A DNA stretch of 64,000 bases from CBDEGR01 sp965237895 (GTDB taxonomy: Bacteria > Acidobacteriota > Terriglobia > UBA7540 > JAPUME01), in contig CBDEGR010000001.1 of the NCBI GenBank assembly GCA_965237895.1, positions 186,001 through 250,000 of the forward strand, read 5' to 3'. Below are positions 38,014 through 46,488 of the stretch, piece after piece; position 1 is the stretch's first letter, and each line of letters begins with the position of its first letter. The translations under genes were made by a program, and so were the position numbers. A model generated the notes under the pieces. The model did not search any database and had not been told where the DNA came from. It saw only the letters and a program-made list of their open reading frames with translations.

Positions 38014-39284
38014 TTGGAACCTCGCGCCAAGTCGCCAGTCCGCAGCCGTTGGCATCTTCCCGCCAGCCTTTTGACGTGGAAAGAATCCGAGAAGATTTCC
38101 CGATTCTGAAGGAGAAGGTCCAGGGCCACCCTCTCGTTTATCTGGACAGTGCGGCCACCAGCCAGAAGCCCAGGATGGTTCTGGAGGCCATGCAGCGGTT
38201 TTACCAGCATGATTGCTCGAACGTCCATCGTGGCGTTCACCTGCTCAGCGAACGCGCCACGATGGCTTACGAGGAAGTCCGGGTTAAGGTCCAGCGTTTC
38301 ATCAACGCCGCCGAAGCCCGCGAAATCGTCTTTGTCCGCGGAACGACGGAAGCCGTCAACCTGGTGGCGCAAACTTACGGCCGGAAGCACTTGCAGGCGG
38401 GCGACGAAATCCTCATCACGGCCATGGAACACCATTCGAACATTGTTCCCTGGCAGGTCCTGTGCCAGGAAAAGGGGGCGGCACTCCGCGTGGCGCCCGT
38501 CAACGACCGCGGAGAGCTCATCTTCAAGGAATTCGAGAACCTTCTGGGCCCGAAAACCAGGCTGGTTTCCGCGACCCATGTTTCCAACGTCCTGGGGACG
38601 ATCAATCCCATGCGGGAGATCGTGAAAGCGGCGCACCGGCGAAACGTTCCGGTGTTCGTAGATGGGGCTCAGGCCACGCCGCATCTCAGAGTGGACGTCC
38701 AGGAACTCGACTGCGATTTCTATGCTTTTTCCGGCCACAAGCTTTTCGGTCCCACGGGCGTGGGCGTTCTCTATGGGAAAGCCGGGCTGCTCGAGGAAAT
38801 GCCTCCTTACCAGGGTGGCGGGGACATGATCCTTTCAGTCACCTTTGAGAAGACCACCTACAACACTATTCCGTTCAAGTTCGAGGCCGGGACCCCCCAC
38901 ATTGCGGGTGTGATCGGGCTGGGAGCGGCAATTGAATATCTGAACCAGATCGGGCTGGAGACGATCGACGGCTACGAGCATGAACTGCTCGAACACACCA
39001 CGCGGTCGCTCTCGCAGATTGCCGGTGTCCGCCTGATCGGCACGGCGAAGGAAAAGGCCAGTGTGGTTTCGTTTATTCTGGAGGGAATCCACCCGCACGA
39101 CATCGGGACGATTCTGGACCAGAGGGGGATCGCCATCCGCACGGGCCACCACTGCGCGCAGCCGCTCATGGAGCGTTTCGGTGTGCCGGCAACGGCGCGA
39201 GCCTCACTGGCTTTTTACAACACCAAGGAAGAAGTGGACCGCCTCGCAGAAGGGCTTGAGGCAGTGAGGCAATTCTTCAATTAG
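38010..39284 (+). CDS. sufS: Cysteine desulfurase SufS
   Basis: 424 residues from GTG 38010, overlapping the sufD stop by 4 nt. VERIREDFPILKEKVQGHPLVYLDSAATSQKP is the group II desulfurase start. The PLP lysine is in FYAFSGHKLFGPTG and the catalytic cysteine in IRTGHHCAQPLM. It supplies persulfide sulfur, to SufU in systems like this one that lack SufE. A frame open further upstream (to 37800) lies inside sufD and is not a better start. Confidence 0.95.
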   Translation: MIGTSRQVASPQPLASSRQPFDVERIREDFPILKEKVQGHPLVYLDSAATSQKPRMVLEAMQRFYQHDCSNVHRGVHLLSERATMAYEEVRVKVQRFINAAEAREIVFVRGTTEAVNLVAQTYGRKHLQAGDEILITAMEHHSNIVPWQVLCQEKGAALRVAPVNDRGELIFKEFENLLGPKTRLVSATHVSNVLGTINPMREIVKAAHRRNVPVFVDGAQATPHLRVDVQELDCDFYAFSGHKLFGPTGVGVLYGKAGLLEEMPPYQGGGDMILSVTFEKTTYNTIPFKFEAGTPHIAGVIGLGAAIEYLNQIGLETIDGYEHELLEHTTRSLSQIAGVRLIGTAKEKASVVSFILEGIHPHDIGTILDQRGIAIRTGHHCAQPLMERFGVPATARASLAFYNTKEEVDRLAEGLEAVRQFFN

Positions 39285-39309
39285 GGCAGGGGAGACCGTC
39301 GAGGGACTC

Positions 39310-39633
39310 ATGATCACGATAACAGAAAAGGCGGCCAGCAGGATTCAGACGATTCTGGAAACCAACCAAGTGAAGGGCGGTCTGCGTATCGGACTCGTCG
39401 GCGGTGGTTGCTCCGGGTTGTCCTACAAGTTCAAGTTGGAGTCCGCGCCTCGGCCTGATGACCAGGTTTTCGAAGTCGGTGAAGGCGTGAAGGTTTTTGT
39501 CGATCCGAAAAGCTATGCCCATCTCGACGGGTTGACGCTGGACTATCACGAGACGGTCCTTCAGAGTGATTTTGTATTTCACAACCCCAACGCCAAGAGC
39601 ACCTGCGGTTGCGGCAAATCATTTTCGAGCTAG
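39310..39633 (+). CDS. A-type Fe-S carrier (HesB/IscA/SufA family)
   Basis: 107 residues. Starts MITITEKAASRIQTIL and has the three conserved cysteines: one in VGGGCSGLSYKF and two in CGCGKSF near the C-terminus. A-type carriers pass clusters from the scaffold to target enzymes. It lies 25 nt after sufS in the operon. Whether it is closer to SufA or ErpA cannot be told. Confidence 0.92.
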   Translation: MITITEKAASRIQTILETNQVKGGLRIGLVGGGCSGLSYKFKLESAPRPDDQVFEVGEGVKVFVDPKSYAHLDGLTLDYHETVLQSDFVFHNPNAKSTCGCGKSFSS

Positions 39634-39663
39634 GGCGCGCAATGCCCGAGGAAGCTGAATCCC

Positions 39664-40113
39664 ATGTCAGATTTAAGGGCGCTCTATCAGGAGTTCCTTT
39701 TGGACCACGCCAAGCGCCCGCACAACTTTCGCGAGCTGAAAGAAGCAGATCGGCACGCGGACGGATACAACCCTCTTTGTGGCGACAAGGTCACCATTTA
39801 CGTCAAACTGGCGGGTGACCGCATCAGTGACATCAGCTTCCAAGGATCAGGCTGCGCCATCTCTACGGCGTCGGCATCGATCCTGACGGAAACTTTGAAG
39901 GGGAAGACTCGGGCCGAGGCGCAAGCCTTCTTTGAAGCCTTCCATCACATGGTGACGGGACAGGGGCAGGAAAGCGAGGCCGTCCCCCCGATGGGGAAAT
40001 TGGCGGTCTTCGCCGGCGTCACGGAATTTCCCCTTCGAGTGAAGTGCGCAACTCTGGCATGGCACACTGTGCGAAGTGCCATGGAAACCGGAAAGGCCGT
40101 AACCACGGAATGA
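39664..40113 (+). CDS. sufU: SufU sulfur-transfer/scaffold protein
   Basis: 149 residues of the SUF-type NifU/IscU-like family. Zinc ligands are visible as C and D in NPLCGDKV, C in GSGCAIS and C in VKCATLAWHT. The loop between the second and third cysteine sites is the longer SufU form. In Gram-positive systems SufU accepts sulfur from SufS, and this pairing implies the same here. Confidence 0.93.
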   Translation: MSDLRALYQEFLLDHAKRPHNFRELKEADRHADGYNPLCGDKVTIYVKLAGDRISDISFQGSGCAISTASASILTETLKGKTRAEAQAFFEAFHHMVTGQGQESEAVPPMGKLAVFAGVTEFPLRVKCATLAWHTVRSAMETGKAVTTE

Positions 40114-40140
40114 GAATTCCATCCGGAAGGGAGTGAGTTT

Positions 40141-40461
40141 ATGAACGACACGGAGGCCATTGCAGTCCAGGACAAAGTGATTGAGACACTCCGCGCCTGC
40201 TTTGACCCGGAGATCCCCGTCAACATTTACGAGCTCGGGTTGATTTACGAGGTCAAGGTCGACCTCTCCGCCGAGGTCCACGTCAAGATGACGCTTACCG
40301 CACCGAGTTGTCCCGTTGCGGGGACGCTGCCGGGTGAAGTGGAGGAAAAGATCAGGCGTCTACCCGGAGTCAAAGACGCCAAGGTCGAAGTTGTGTGGGA
40401 CCCTCCCTGGGATCCAAGCAAGATGAGTGAGGCGGCCAAGCTTCAGCTCGACTTGTTATGA
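40141..40461 (+). CDS. sufT: SufT/MIP18 (DUF59) family Fe-S assembly factor
   Basis: 106 residues. CFDPEIPVNIYELGLIYEVKV, the key cysteine in TAPSCPVAGTLP and VVWDPPWDPSKMSEAAKLQL are typical of SufT-type DUF59 proteins, which help cluster delivery. It is the last gene of the suf operon, 27 nt after sufU. Confidence 0.92.
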   Translation: MNDTEAIAVQDKVIETLRACFDPEIPVNIYELGLIYEVKVDLSAEVHVKMTLTAPSCPVAGTLPGEVEEKIRRLPGVKDAKVEVVWDPPWDPSKMSEAAKLQLDLL

Positions 40462-40489
40462 TTGCCGTGACTATCGGTGGGATTAAGTC

Positions 40490-40606
40490 GTGAAACTGAC
40501 TTCCCAGGAAGAATAGGGATTACGGTGCCTGCTCAAGATTGCGGGGTGGGGCGAGACGTGCGGCCTCACGATCCCCGTGCTCAGCTCGCTAGAAGACATT
40601 TCCCGA
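40490..40606 (+). pseudogene. Second Rrf2-family regulator, N-terminal remnant with nonsense codon
   Basis: GTG at 40490 opens MKLTSQEE, then TAG (40514-40516), then GLRCLLKIAG and LTIPVLSSLEDIS in the same frame. Rrf2 proteins commonly start MKLTSQEEYGLRCLLQIA...LTIPEIS, so the TAG has replaced the Tyr codon. Similarity ends at about 40606 and the rest of the gene is gone. It sits immediately downstream of sufT. Confidence 0.6.
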
Positions 40607-40739
40607 GTGGTGTGGATTCGTGCGAATGCTCCGATACGAGTGCTTCGTAGCGTTGTGATAGGTCCAGCCTATTTTCCGATCTCGATTGGCAATCGCCTCC
40701 CCAACCCAGAAATCGATGAGGTGAACCTTTGCCTTCCTG
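40607..40739. other. Non-coding stretch between the Rrf2 remnant and the Rieske gene
   Basis: No gene or clear terminator seen between the convergent suf operon and Rieske gene. Confidence 0.35.
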
Positions 40740-41048
40740 CTAGATTTCGACTTCCAGATCATTTCCCGTTACGCGAACGAGAAAGCACTTCACTCCCTGG
40801 GGAGCCGGCGGGCTGAGCACATCCCCGCTGGTGACTTTGAACTTTGCGCCGTGCCACGGGCAGGTGACCTCATCGCCCTGCAACTCTCCCTCGGAAAGTG
40901 GACCCCCACGGTGCGTGCAGGTGTTATCGATGGCGTAATACTTGCCCTCCAAGTTGAAGAGGGCAATCTTCTTTCCCTCGACCTCCACCAGTTTTCTCTG
41001 GTTGGCCGGGACGTCGCCTGTTACTGCTACTTTGATAAATTCGGCCAT
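40740..41048 (-). CDS. Rieske-type [2Fe-2S] ferredoxin
   Basis: 102 residues. The Rieske boxes are CTHRGGPLSEGEL (C-x-H) and CPWHGAKF (C-x2-H), spaced 17 residues apart as in small soluble Rieske ferredoxins of dioxygenase systems or nitrite reductase small subunits. It transfers electrons in the cytosol. It converges on the suf operon from the opposite strand; such proteins are found beside suf genes in other bacteria. The electron acceptor is unknown. Confidence 0.92.
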   Translation of the reverse strand: MAEFIKVAVTGDVPANQRKLVEVEGKKIALFNLEGKYYAIDNTCTHRGGPLSEGELQGDEVTCPWHGAKFKVTSGDVLSPPAPQGVKCFLVRVTGNDLEVEI

Positions 41049-41123
41049 GCTCGCCTCCTGTACCCTCGCCAGTACGGCTGTGCCTTATCCTACCGGCGTC
41101 TTGAAGTAATCCGCGTTAATCCC

Positions 41124-41195
41124 GTGCGAAAATCTCCCACTTCTCGGGCAAGTCTTCCAGTGCGAAAATCGCCGTCCCCCCGGGCAACCCGGTAC
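41124..41195 (+). repeat. Two-copy 36-bp imperfect direct repeat
   Basis: GTGCGAAAATC occurs at 41124-41134 and 41160-41170, and CGGGCAA at 41145-41151 and 41181-41187, so two units have a 36-nt period with divergent interiors. Too few copies for any array call. Confidence 0.45.
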
Positions 41196-41436
41196 GCAGG
41201 CACTGCAGTCGATGCACTCGTCGACCAAAAAAAGCCCCTTGCTAAACGTAGAACGCGCCCCAACTATACTAAGCCTACTCCCTCACTGTTGGCAGTATAG
41301 CATTTTGCAGCGAACGGCAGGAGACGCAGCTTGACTGGCAGCAAGCGTGAGGTGTAGTCGTCGCGACAAGGTCAAAGCTGAAGTCCGCGCCGACGGCCCT
41401 TGTTCGGCCTCTTTCTGGACCGGATATGCGGAGGCG
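41196..41436. other. Gap upstream of the Rieske gene
   Basis: No gene recognised. A 7-bp inverted pair CTATACT/AGTATAG lies at about 41264-41303. It should include the promoter of the minus-strand Rieske gene, though no firm -35/-10 pair was found. Confidence 0.3.
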
Positions 41437-41559
41437 GGGCTGTGCCCCCCCGGAGGAGGAGGCAGTACGGGCACTCCGGCGGGGACGTACACGCTGACGG
41501 GAAGCGCCACTTTTGGAGAAGCGGCCAGGACGGCCCCTCTTACGCTGAGGGTGAATTAA
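41437..41559 (+). pseudogene. C-terminal fragment of a secreted Ig-like repeat protein
   Basis: The frame ends GGGGSTGTPAGTYTLTGSATF and then RTAPLTLRVN before TAA at 41557-41559. 'GTPAGTYTLTVTATSG...TTLTLTVN' is the typical last strand pair of bacterial Ig-like domains in large acidobacterial surface proteins. Only about 40 residues remain. Confidence 0.5.
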
Positions 41560-41849
41560 GCGGCATTTTAAACGCAACACTATACCCGTTCTGTTGCATT
41601 CTTGACCCCTCCGCCTTCCAAGACTCAAGCCCTTACCCACCACTCCCGCAGACCAAGACGGCACGTAATGGTGCATTTTACTTGGTCGTGTATTTAGCCC
41701 TGCGGCTTAGGTGTTAAGGAAGTAAACACCTAAGCCTTCCGTGGGACCACTTAGAGATTCGAGAAAAACCCTCCACCACGAACGGTCGTCAATTTATAAA
41801 TTCTCACGCCCGGAAGTCGGAGGATTCGGGCCGACAAAATAGGTGATTC
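41560..41849. other. Gap with a perfect 11-bp inverted repeat
   Basis: No gene seen. GGCTTAGGTGT (41704-41714) and ACACCTAAGCC (41726-41736) form a perfect 11-bp stem around an 11-nt loop. No T-run follows on either strand, so it is not a standard terminator; it may be the end of a lost element. Confidence 0.5.
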
Positions 41850-42182
41850 CTACCAGGAAGGGGGTTTGTGGAAGGCCCCCTTGGGATCTATTAGTTGATT
41901 CGGGAATTGGCTTCGATGTAGCATAGCCTCGCGGATTTTCTTATAAAAGGTCGCGTACTGATAAAGGGAGCGGCTCGGTCGTCGCTTTGATGTGAGGATT
42001 CCGGTCACCAATCCTAAATCATTGCGGACGATACGGAGGGGCGCGGCAAGGTCCGAATCATCGCTGATTACTACAGCTACTTTGTAGCAGCCCTTATGCC
42101 CACCATTTACCATGTGGGAGGCAAGGTTTACGTCCGACCGGTAGTAGAAATTGAAACCATCAACATAGACGTAAGTGTCCAT
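41850..42182 (-). CDS. NYN-domain (PIN-like RNase) protein with internal deletion
   Basis: 110 residues from ATG 42182: MDTYVYVDGFNFYYR, then directly SDVNLASHMVNGGHKGCYKVAVVISDDSDL and the ending FHKPPSW. Intact relatives are about 200-220 residues, with roughly 90-100 between 'VDGFNLYY' and 'GSDVNLA'. The first aspartate and the later SDVN and DDSD acidic motifs survive, yet a central block is missing without loss of frame. It could still fold poorly or be dead. Function in the family is probable RNA cleavage. Confidence 0.6.
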   Translation of the reverse strand: MDTYVYVDGFNFYYRSDVNLASHMVNGGHKGCYKVAVVISDDSDLAAPLRIVRNDLGLVTGILTSKRRPSRSLYQYATFYKKIREAMLHRSQFPNQLIDPKGAFHKPPSW

Positions 42183-42405
42183 AAAAATCTGAAGCCGGAG
42201 CCTAAGCCCCGGCCTCGCCCCCCCGCGAAGGGCCTCACCCGGCTCCAGGATAACTCTCTCACCGCCCCCGCGCACTCGCCAAACTTTCCCGAACGGCGCT
42301 AGAATGGTCCACAGAAAGAAAAAGGCCGGCGCGAGGCCACGGAGATTTCCCGTTTGGCCTCCGCTTCGAGCGCCGTTACTTCCTGCGAGCCGGCGCCTTA
42401 CCCCC

Positions 42406-45273
42406 TCATTTTTTTGCCGCTCCTTGTTTCGTCGGAGCAGCCCTCTTTTCAAGGAACGCGAACAGGTCCCAGATTTCGTTTGGCGTCAGCGTGTCCAACA
42501 ACCCTTCGGGCATGGAAGACTTCTCCGCCGCCGCCTCTCTGTTTGCGATCTCGCTCTTGGAGATGCGAACCCTCGGCCCGCCCGCCTGCTGCAAGACGAC
42601 GGCTTGGCCGTCTTCCGAGGAGACGGTTCCCAGGTAGGATTTTCCTTTCTTGGTGGTAATCTCGGTGGCCTGCCAGAATTCGGAGACGATGCGCGAGGGG
42701 AAGACAATCGCTTCGATTAAATCCTGCCGCGAAAATCTCATGCCCACCGTTGTCAGGTCCGGTCCGGCTTCCATGCCCATCTCGCCGAAGCGGTGGCACT
42801 GGTCGCAGGACGCCTTCTTGTAGGCCACCTTCCCTTTTTCGGGCGAACCCTTGTACGCCATCGGGTCCCAGAGGAGAAACTCGGTCAGTTCCTGCTCGCT
42901 CAATTTCCGGCTCCAGCCTTCTCGGCTGAAGGTGGAAATTCGCTTCTTACCCCCGGCGGTTTCAAGCGGGGAGAATTGCGGGAGACGCGCCATGATTTTT
43001 TGCTTCTCATTTTCAGGGACCGTCTCCAACCAAGTCTTCCAGATCGCTTCGAGGAATCCCGAAAAACTGAACCCGCCGCGCCAGTCCTCCTTCTGTGTCT
43101 TCTCAAACCAGCGGACAAATGCTTCACGCCCGTCGGCAGTCCAATCGCCGGGAACGGCGCGCAGGCAATAGGCGTAGAAGATCTGCTGCTCGCGGTCTTC
43201 TTCCCGCTCGAGCGCGGCGAGAATCTTTTCCACCGCCCCCGGCGTCTGCAGATAGGCCAACAGCCGCGCCGTCTCCCGATTCAGCCGCCAATCGCTTGCG
43301 GGGAACCGTTCAAGCAGGACTCTGCCTACCGTCTCCGAAATTTCGTGCCGTTGGACGTCTTGATTTCGGATGTAGGAGAGTTGAATGACGCGCAGCAGGC
43401 CGAGAAGAACTTCATCCGCGAGTTTTGATTCCAGAAGCCCCGCTTCCCTCATCATGATCCGATCCATATCCCACGTGCCGCCGACGGTTTCGACCATTGC
43501 CAGCAACCCTTCAACTGCCGCGCGGGGGTTCTTCTCCTGAAGCGCCTTCTCCGTCCATAGATTCCGCGGGGTGCGCTGCAAAAGTTCGCGGGCCGCGTAG
43601 CGGACAAAGCGGTCCGAATGGGCGAGCAGCGGCCAGAGGGCGTCAACAAAGGAAGCCTCCATCTTTATCGTGCGGTTGATTCCGGTCCGAATCAGAGCTT
43701 CGCAAGCGCGGCGTTGAACGAAGGCGTCGGAATCCTTAAGCCTTCCGAGTAACGCCTTCCGCGAACCGGAAGTCGGGTGAAGTCCCAGGTAGTAGACGGC
43801 GAGGGCGCGCACCGGAGGCGCGGTGTCCTCCGCCAACTCCCTCAGGAGGGCTTCTTTCGGCGTGGGTCCGTAGACCTGAAGAAGCTCCAGGGCGCGCGCC
43901 CGCAGCGCAGGCTGGGCGGCCTTGTCCTTTAATTTCGCCAGCAACCCGGTGGCCCACTGGTTTCCGATATTTTTTTTTAACTTTTCCAACCTCGCCCGTC
44001 CCCAGGCCGAGCGGGGCTGCGGCTGATGAAGAGCGCCTTCGATTCCCTTCGTCGGAAACTTTCGGGAGTGCGGTCCGCGATAACGGATGCGGTAGAGTCC
44101 TCCCGTGGTGTTGCGGCCTCCGGTAACGTAGTAGACGAACCCGTCGGGACCGACCTCGAAATCGGTAATGTTGATGGGATTGCCCACCACCAAGTCTTCC
44201 TGAATTTCTTTATAGGTGCCGCCGTCATGCTCCAAGAAGCCGACGAGTATGCGCCCCCGCGACCAATCGCCTCCGAGAAACGAATCCCAATACTTTTCCG
44301 GATACGCGTAGTGCAGATAAAACTCCACGCCCACCGGCGAGCCGCGCCCCACGTCGGTCATGGCCGGAAGGCTGTCGATAAAATAATCCGGCCACTTGGC
44401 GGAACCGGCCCGCCAACCGTACTCGCCGCCGGGGACGATGTGGTGCGTGCGCACGGGCCGGAACCAGGGCAGTCCCAGGTCCCACTCCATGTCGGCGTCG
44501 AAGGTGAAAAGCTCCCCGGCCAGATTGAAGGCGGCGTCGTATTGATTGCGGAACCCGGCGGCGAACAACTCCCAGTTCTTCCCCTCCCAATCGATCCGGA
44601 AGATGGTGCCGCCCGGAGCGCGGACATGGCGCGCGTGGCCGTTCGGGTCGAAGTAGCGCGGCAGCAGGAAGCCTTCTTCGTAATTGCGATGGGGAGACAA
44701 GGGGTCCGGCGTCGAGCGGATACCGGCATGATTGCCGACGACGACGTAGAGCATGCCCTCCGGGCCGACGATCAGCGCGTGCGGGCCGTGCTCGCCCATG
44801 GGGCCCTGGAATTTCCCGATCAACCGGGCGCGGTCGCCGAGCGTGTCGCCGTCGGTGTCCGTGACGCGGTAAAGTCCGGTCCCTTCGGGGCCGTCGCCGA
44901 CCGCGTAGAGGTCGTCGCCGACGAAGCAGAGTCCCTGGCAATTCGTCACTTGGTCCGTGAAGGTGAGAATAGTTTCGTATCGGCTGTCCCGGTCGCGGTC
45001 TTCAAGGACCAGCACGGGACCCCTTTCGCGGGAAAGAACCGGACGGCCGCGGCTGTCGAACGTCATGGCGACGATGGAGCCGGTCTCCTCGGGTGAGGCC
45101 GCCACCTCCACCGTGAAACCTTCCGGCGTGGTAAACTGGTCCACCCTTGCCGCGCCGCCCTGAGCAAGGGCAGGGGCGTGAGCAATAGCCCCCGTCGACG
45201 GCAGATTCTCCGGTCCGCCTGCGACCAGAGCCATTCCCGAAACTGCGAGTGCCGATAACAGTATCTTCCTCAT
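42406..45273 (-). CDS. PVC-type sugar dehydrogenase-like cytochrome protein (propeller + HEAT + cytochrome c)
   Basis: 955 residues with a signal peptide. About 45-400 form a six-bladed propeller of the soluble glucose dehydrogenase type (FTTPEGFTVEVAASPEETGSIVAMTFDSRGR, GPEGMLYVVVGNHAG, SPVGVEFYLHYAYPEKYWDSF, GPDGFVYYVTGGRN). About 420-780 are HEAT-like helical repeats. The C-terminus is a class I cytochrome c with CDQCH and a later methionine in TVGMRF. The family is common in Planctomycetes and Acidobacteria and is thought to oxidise sugars in the periplasm. Last of three genes transcribed from 47391. Confidence 0.87.
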   Translation of the reverse strand: MRKILLSALAVSGMALVAGGPENLPSTGAIAHAPALAQGGAARVDQFTTPEGFTVEVAASPEETGSIVAMTFDSRGRPVLSRERGPVLVLEDRDRDSRYETILTFTDQVTNCQGLCFVGDDLYAVGDGPEGTGLYRVTDTDGDTLGDRARLIGKFQGPMGEHGPHALIVGPEGMLYVVVGNHAGIRSTPDPLSPHRNYEEGFLLPRYFDPNGHARHVRAPGGTIFRIDWEGKNWELFAAGFRNQYDAAFNLAGELFTFDADMEWDLGLPWFRPVRTHHIVPGGEYGWRAGSAKWPDYFIDSLPAMTDVGRGSPVGVEFYLHYAYPEKYWDSFLGGDWSRGRILVGFLEHDGGTYKEIQEDLVVGNPINITDFEVGPDGFVYYVTGGRNTTGGLYRIRYRGPHSRKFPTKGIEGALHQPQPRSAWGRARLEKLKKNIGNQWATGLLAKLKDKAAQPALRARALELLQVYGPTPKEALLRELAEDTAPPVRALAVYYLGLHPTSGSRKALLGRLKDSDAFVQRRACEALIRTGINRTIKMEASFVDALWPLLAHSDRFVRYAARELLQRTPRNLWTEKALQEKNPRAAVEGLLAMVETVGGTWDMDRIMMREAGLLESKLADEVLLGLLRVIQLSYIRNQDVQRHEISETVGRVLLERFPASDWRLNRETARLLAYLQTPGAVEKILAALEREEDREQQIFYAYCLRAVPGDWTADGREAFVRWFEKTQKEDWRGGFSFSGFLEAIWKTWLETVPENEKQKIMARLPQFSPLETAGGKKRISTFSREGWSRKLSEQELTEFLLWDPMAYKGSPEKGKVAYKKASCDQCHRFGEMGMEAGPDLTTVGMRFSRQDLIEAIVFPSRIVSEFWQATEITTKKGKSYLGTVSSEDGQAVVLQQAGGPRVRISKSEIANREAAAEKSSMPEGLLDTLTPNEIWDLFAFLEKRAAPTKQGAAKK

Positions 45274-45319
45274 TCAAATCTCCCGTTCTTTAACGAAAAC
45301 GGATTCCCCGGGTACCCGG

Positions 45320-46462
45320 TTAAAAACTCGAAACCTCTACACGCGTCCGTGTGGAGGCTGCGTCCCCAATTGCGTCTAAAATCAATTGGCACTTCGTCGC
45401 CTCCTCGAAATCCGGAGAAAACTTCTTGCCGTTCTCAAGCGCTTCAAAGAAGTCGGCCAACTGGTGCGTGAACGTATGCTCGTAACCGATCGCCAGGCCC
45501 GGGACCCACCACTTCTCCATATAAGGATGCTCGGCGCTGGTCACCAGGATATTTCGGAACCCATGGATGTGCTTCGGGTCGGAATGGTCGAAAAATTTCA
45601 GATGGGCCATGTCTTCGAGATCAAAAATAACGGACCCGGTCTCCCCGTTCACCTCGAAGGAGTTTGCGGCCTTATGGCCGCGGGCGTAGCGCGTCGCCTC
45701 GAACGTGCCCACCGCGCCGTTTGAAAACTCGGCCAGGACCAGGCAGGCGTCGTCGATCTCAATCTTCCTTTTGCTGGTTTTCCCTGTTTCAGGATCTTTA
45801 TAATCGCGCTCATCGACGAAGACCTTCGTCAGTGCAGAGACGGCCGCCACGTCGCCGATCAAGTACCGCGCCGTATCGAAAAGGTGTGAGATCAGATCGC
45901 CCGCCACGCCGCTCCCCGCGATATCTTTATTGAGCCGCCAAATCATGGGCACGTCCGCGCTGATGGTCCAATCCTGCAGGAACGCCGAGCGGAAATGAAA
46001 AATCTTCCCCAGACGCCCTTCCGCAATGATCTTCCGCGCCAGGGTGATGGCCGGGACGCGCCGGTAGTTGTACCACACCATGTTCGGAACGCCGGCCTTT
46101 TTGACGGCCTCGGTCATCTTGCGCGCTTCGGCCCCGTCCATGGCCAACGGTTTTTCGCAGGCGATCATCTTGCCGGCCGCGGCGGCGGCCAGGACGATTT
46201 CACCGTGGGTATTGTTGGGGCTGCAGATGTCGACGAGGTCGATGTCTTTCCGCTCGATCAGCTTTCGCCAGTCGGTCTCCACTTCCTCCCAACTCCAGTT
46301 ACGCGCAAAAGCTTCCGTCGCCTCCCGGTTCCGGCCGCAAGCGGCCTTCAATACCGGCTCGACGCCCGTGTTGAAGAATTTTCCCACCTGGCGGTACCCG
46401 TTACTGTGGGCCCGGCCCATGAATCCGTAGCCGATGATCCCGACATTGATTTTTCTCGGCAT
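45320..46462 (-). CDS. Gfo/Idh/MocA family oxidoreductase, cytosolic
   Basis: 380 residues without signal. INVGIIGYGFMGRAHSNGYRQV is the NAD(P) site and CEKPLAMDGAEA carries the catalytic lysine. The C-terminal half has DLISHLFDTARYLIGDV and GNGAVGTFEATRYARGHK-like segments seen in inositol/1,5-anhydro-sugar dehydrogenase relatives. It lies 26 nt after the isomerase gene and 46 nt before the cytochrome gene, so the three form one operon. Confidence 0.88.
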   Translation of the reverse strand: MPRKINVGIIGYGFMGRAHSNGYRQVGKFFNTGVEPVLKAACGRNREATEAFARNWSWEEVETDWRKLIERKDIDLVDICSPNNTHGEIVLAAAAAGKMIACEKPLAMDGAEARKMTEAVKKAGVPNMVWYNYRRVPAITLARKIIAEGRLGKIFHFRSAFLQDWTISADVPMIWRLNKDIAGSGVAGDLISHLFDTARYLIGDVAAVSALTKVFVDERDYKDPETGKTSKRKIEIDDACLVLAEFSNGAVGTFEATRYARGHKAANSFEVNGETGSVIFDLEDMAHLKFFDHSDPKHIHGFRNILVTSAEHPYMEKWWVPGLAIGYEHTFTHQLADFFEALENGKKFSPDFEEATKCQLILDAIGDAASTRTRVEVSSF

Positions 46463-46488
46463 AGCGCGCGCTCCCTCCGCTCAGTCGC

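Noticed and set aside
41124..41195. CRISPR-like repeat
   Set aside because: Only two units, poorly conserved along the unit, no cas genes.
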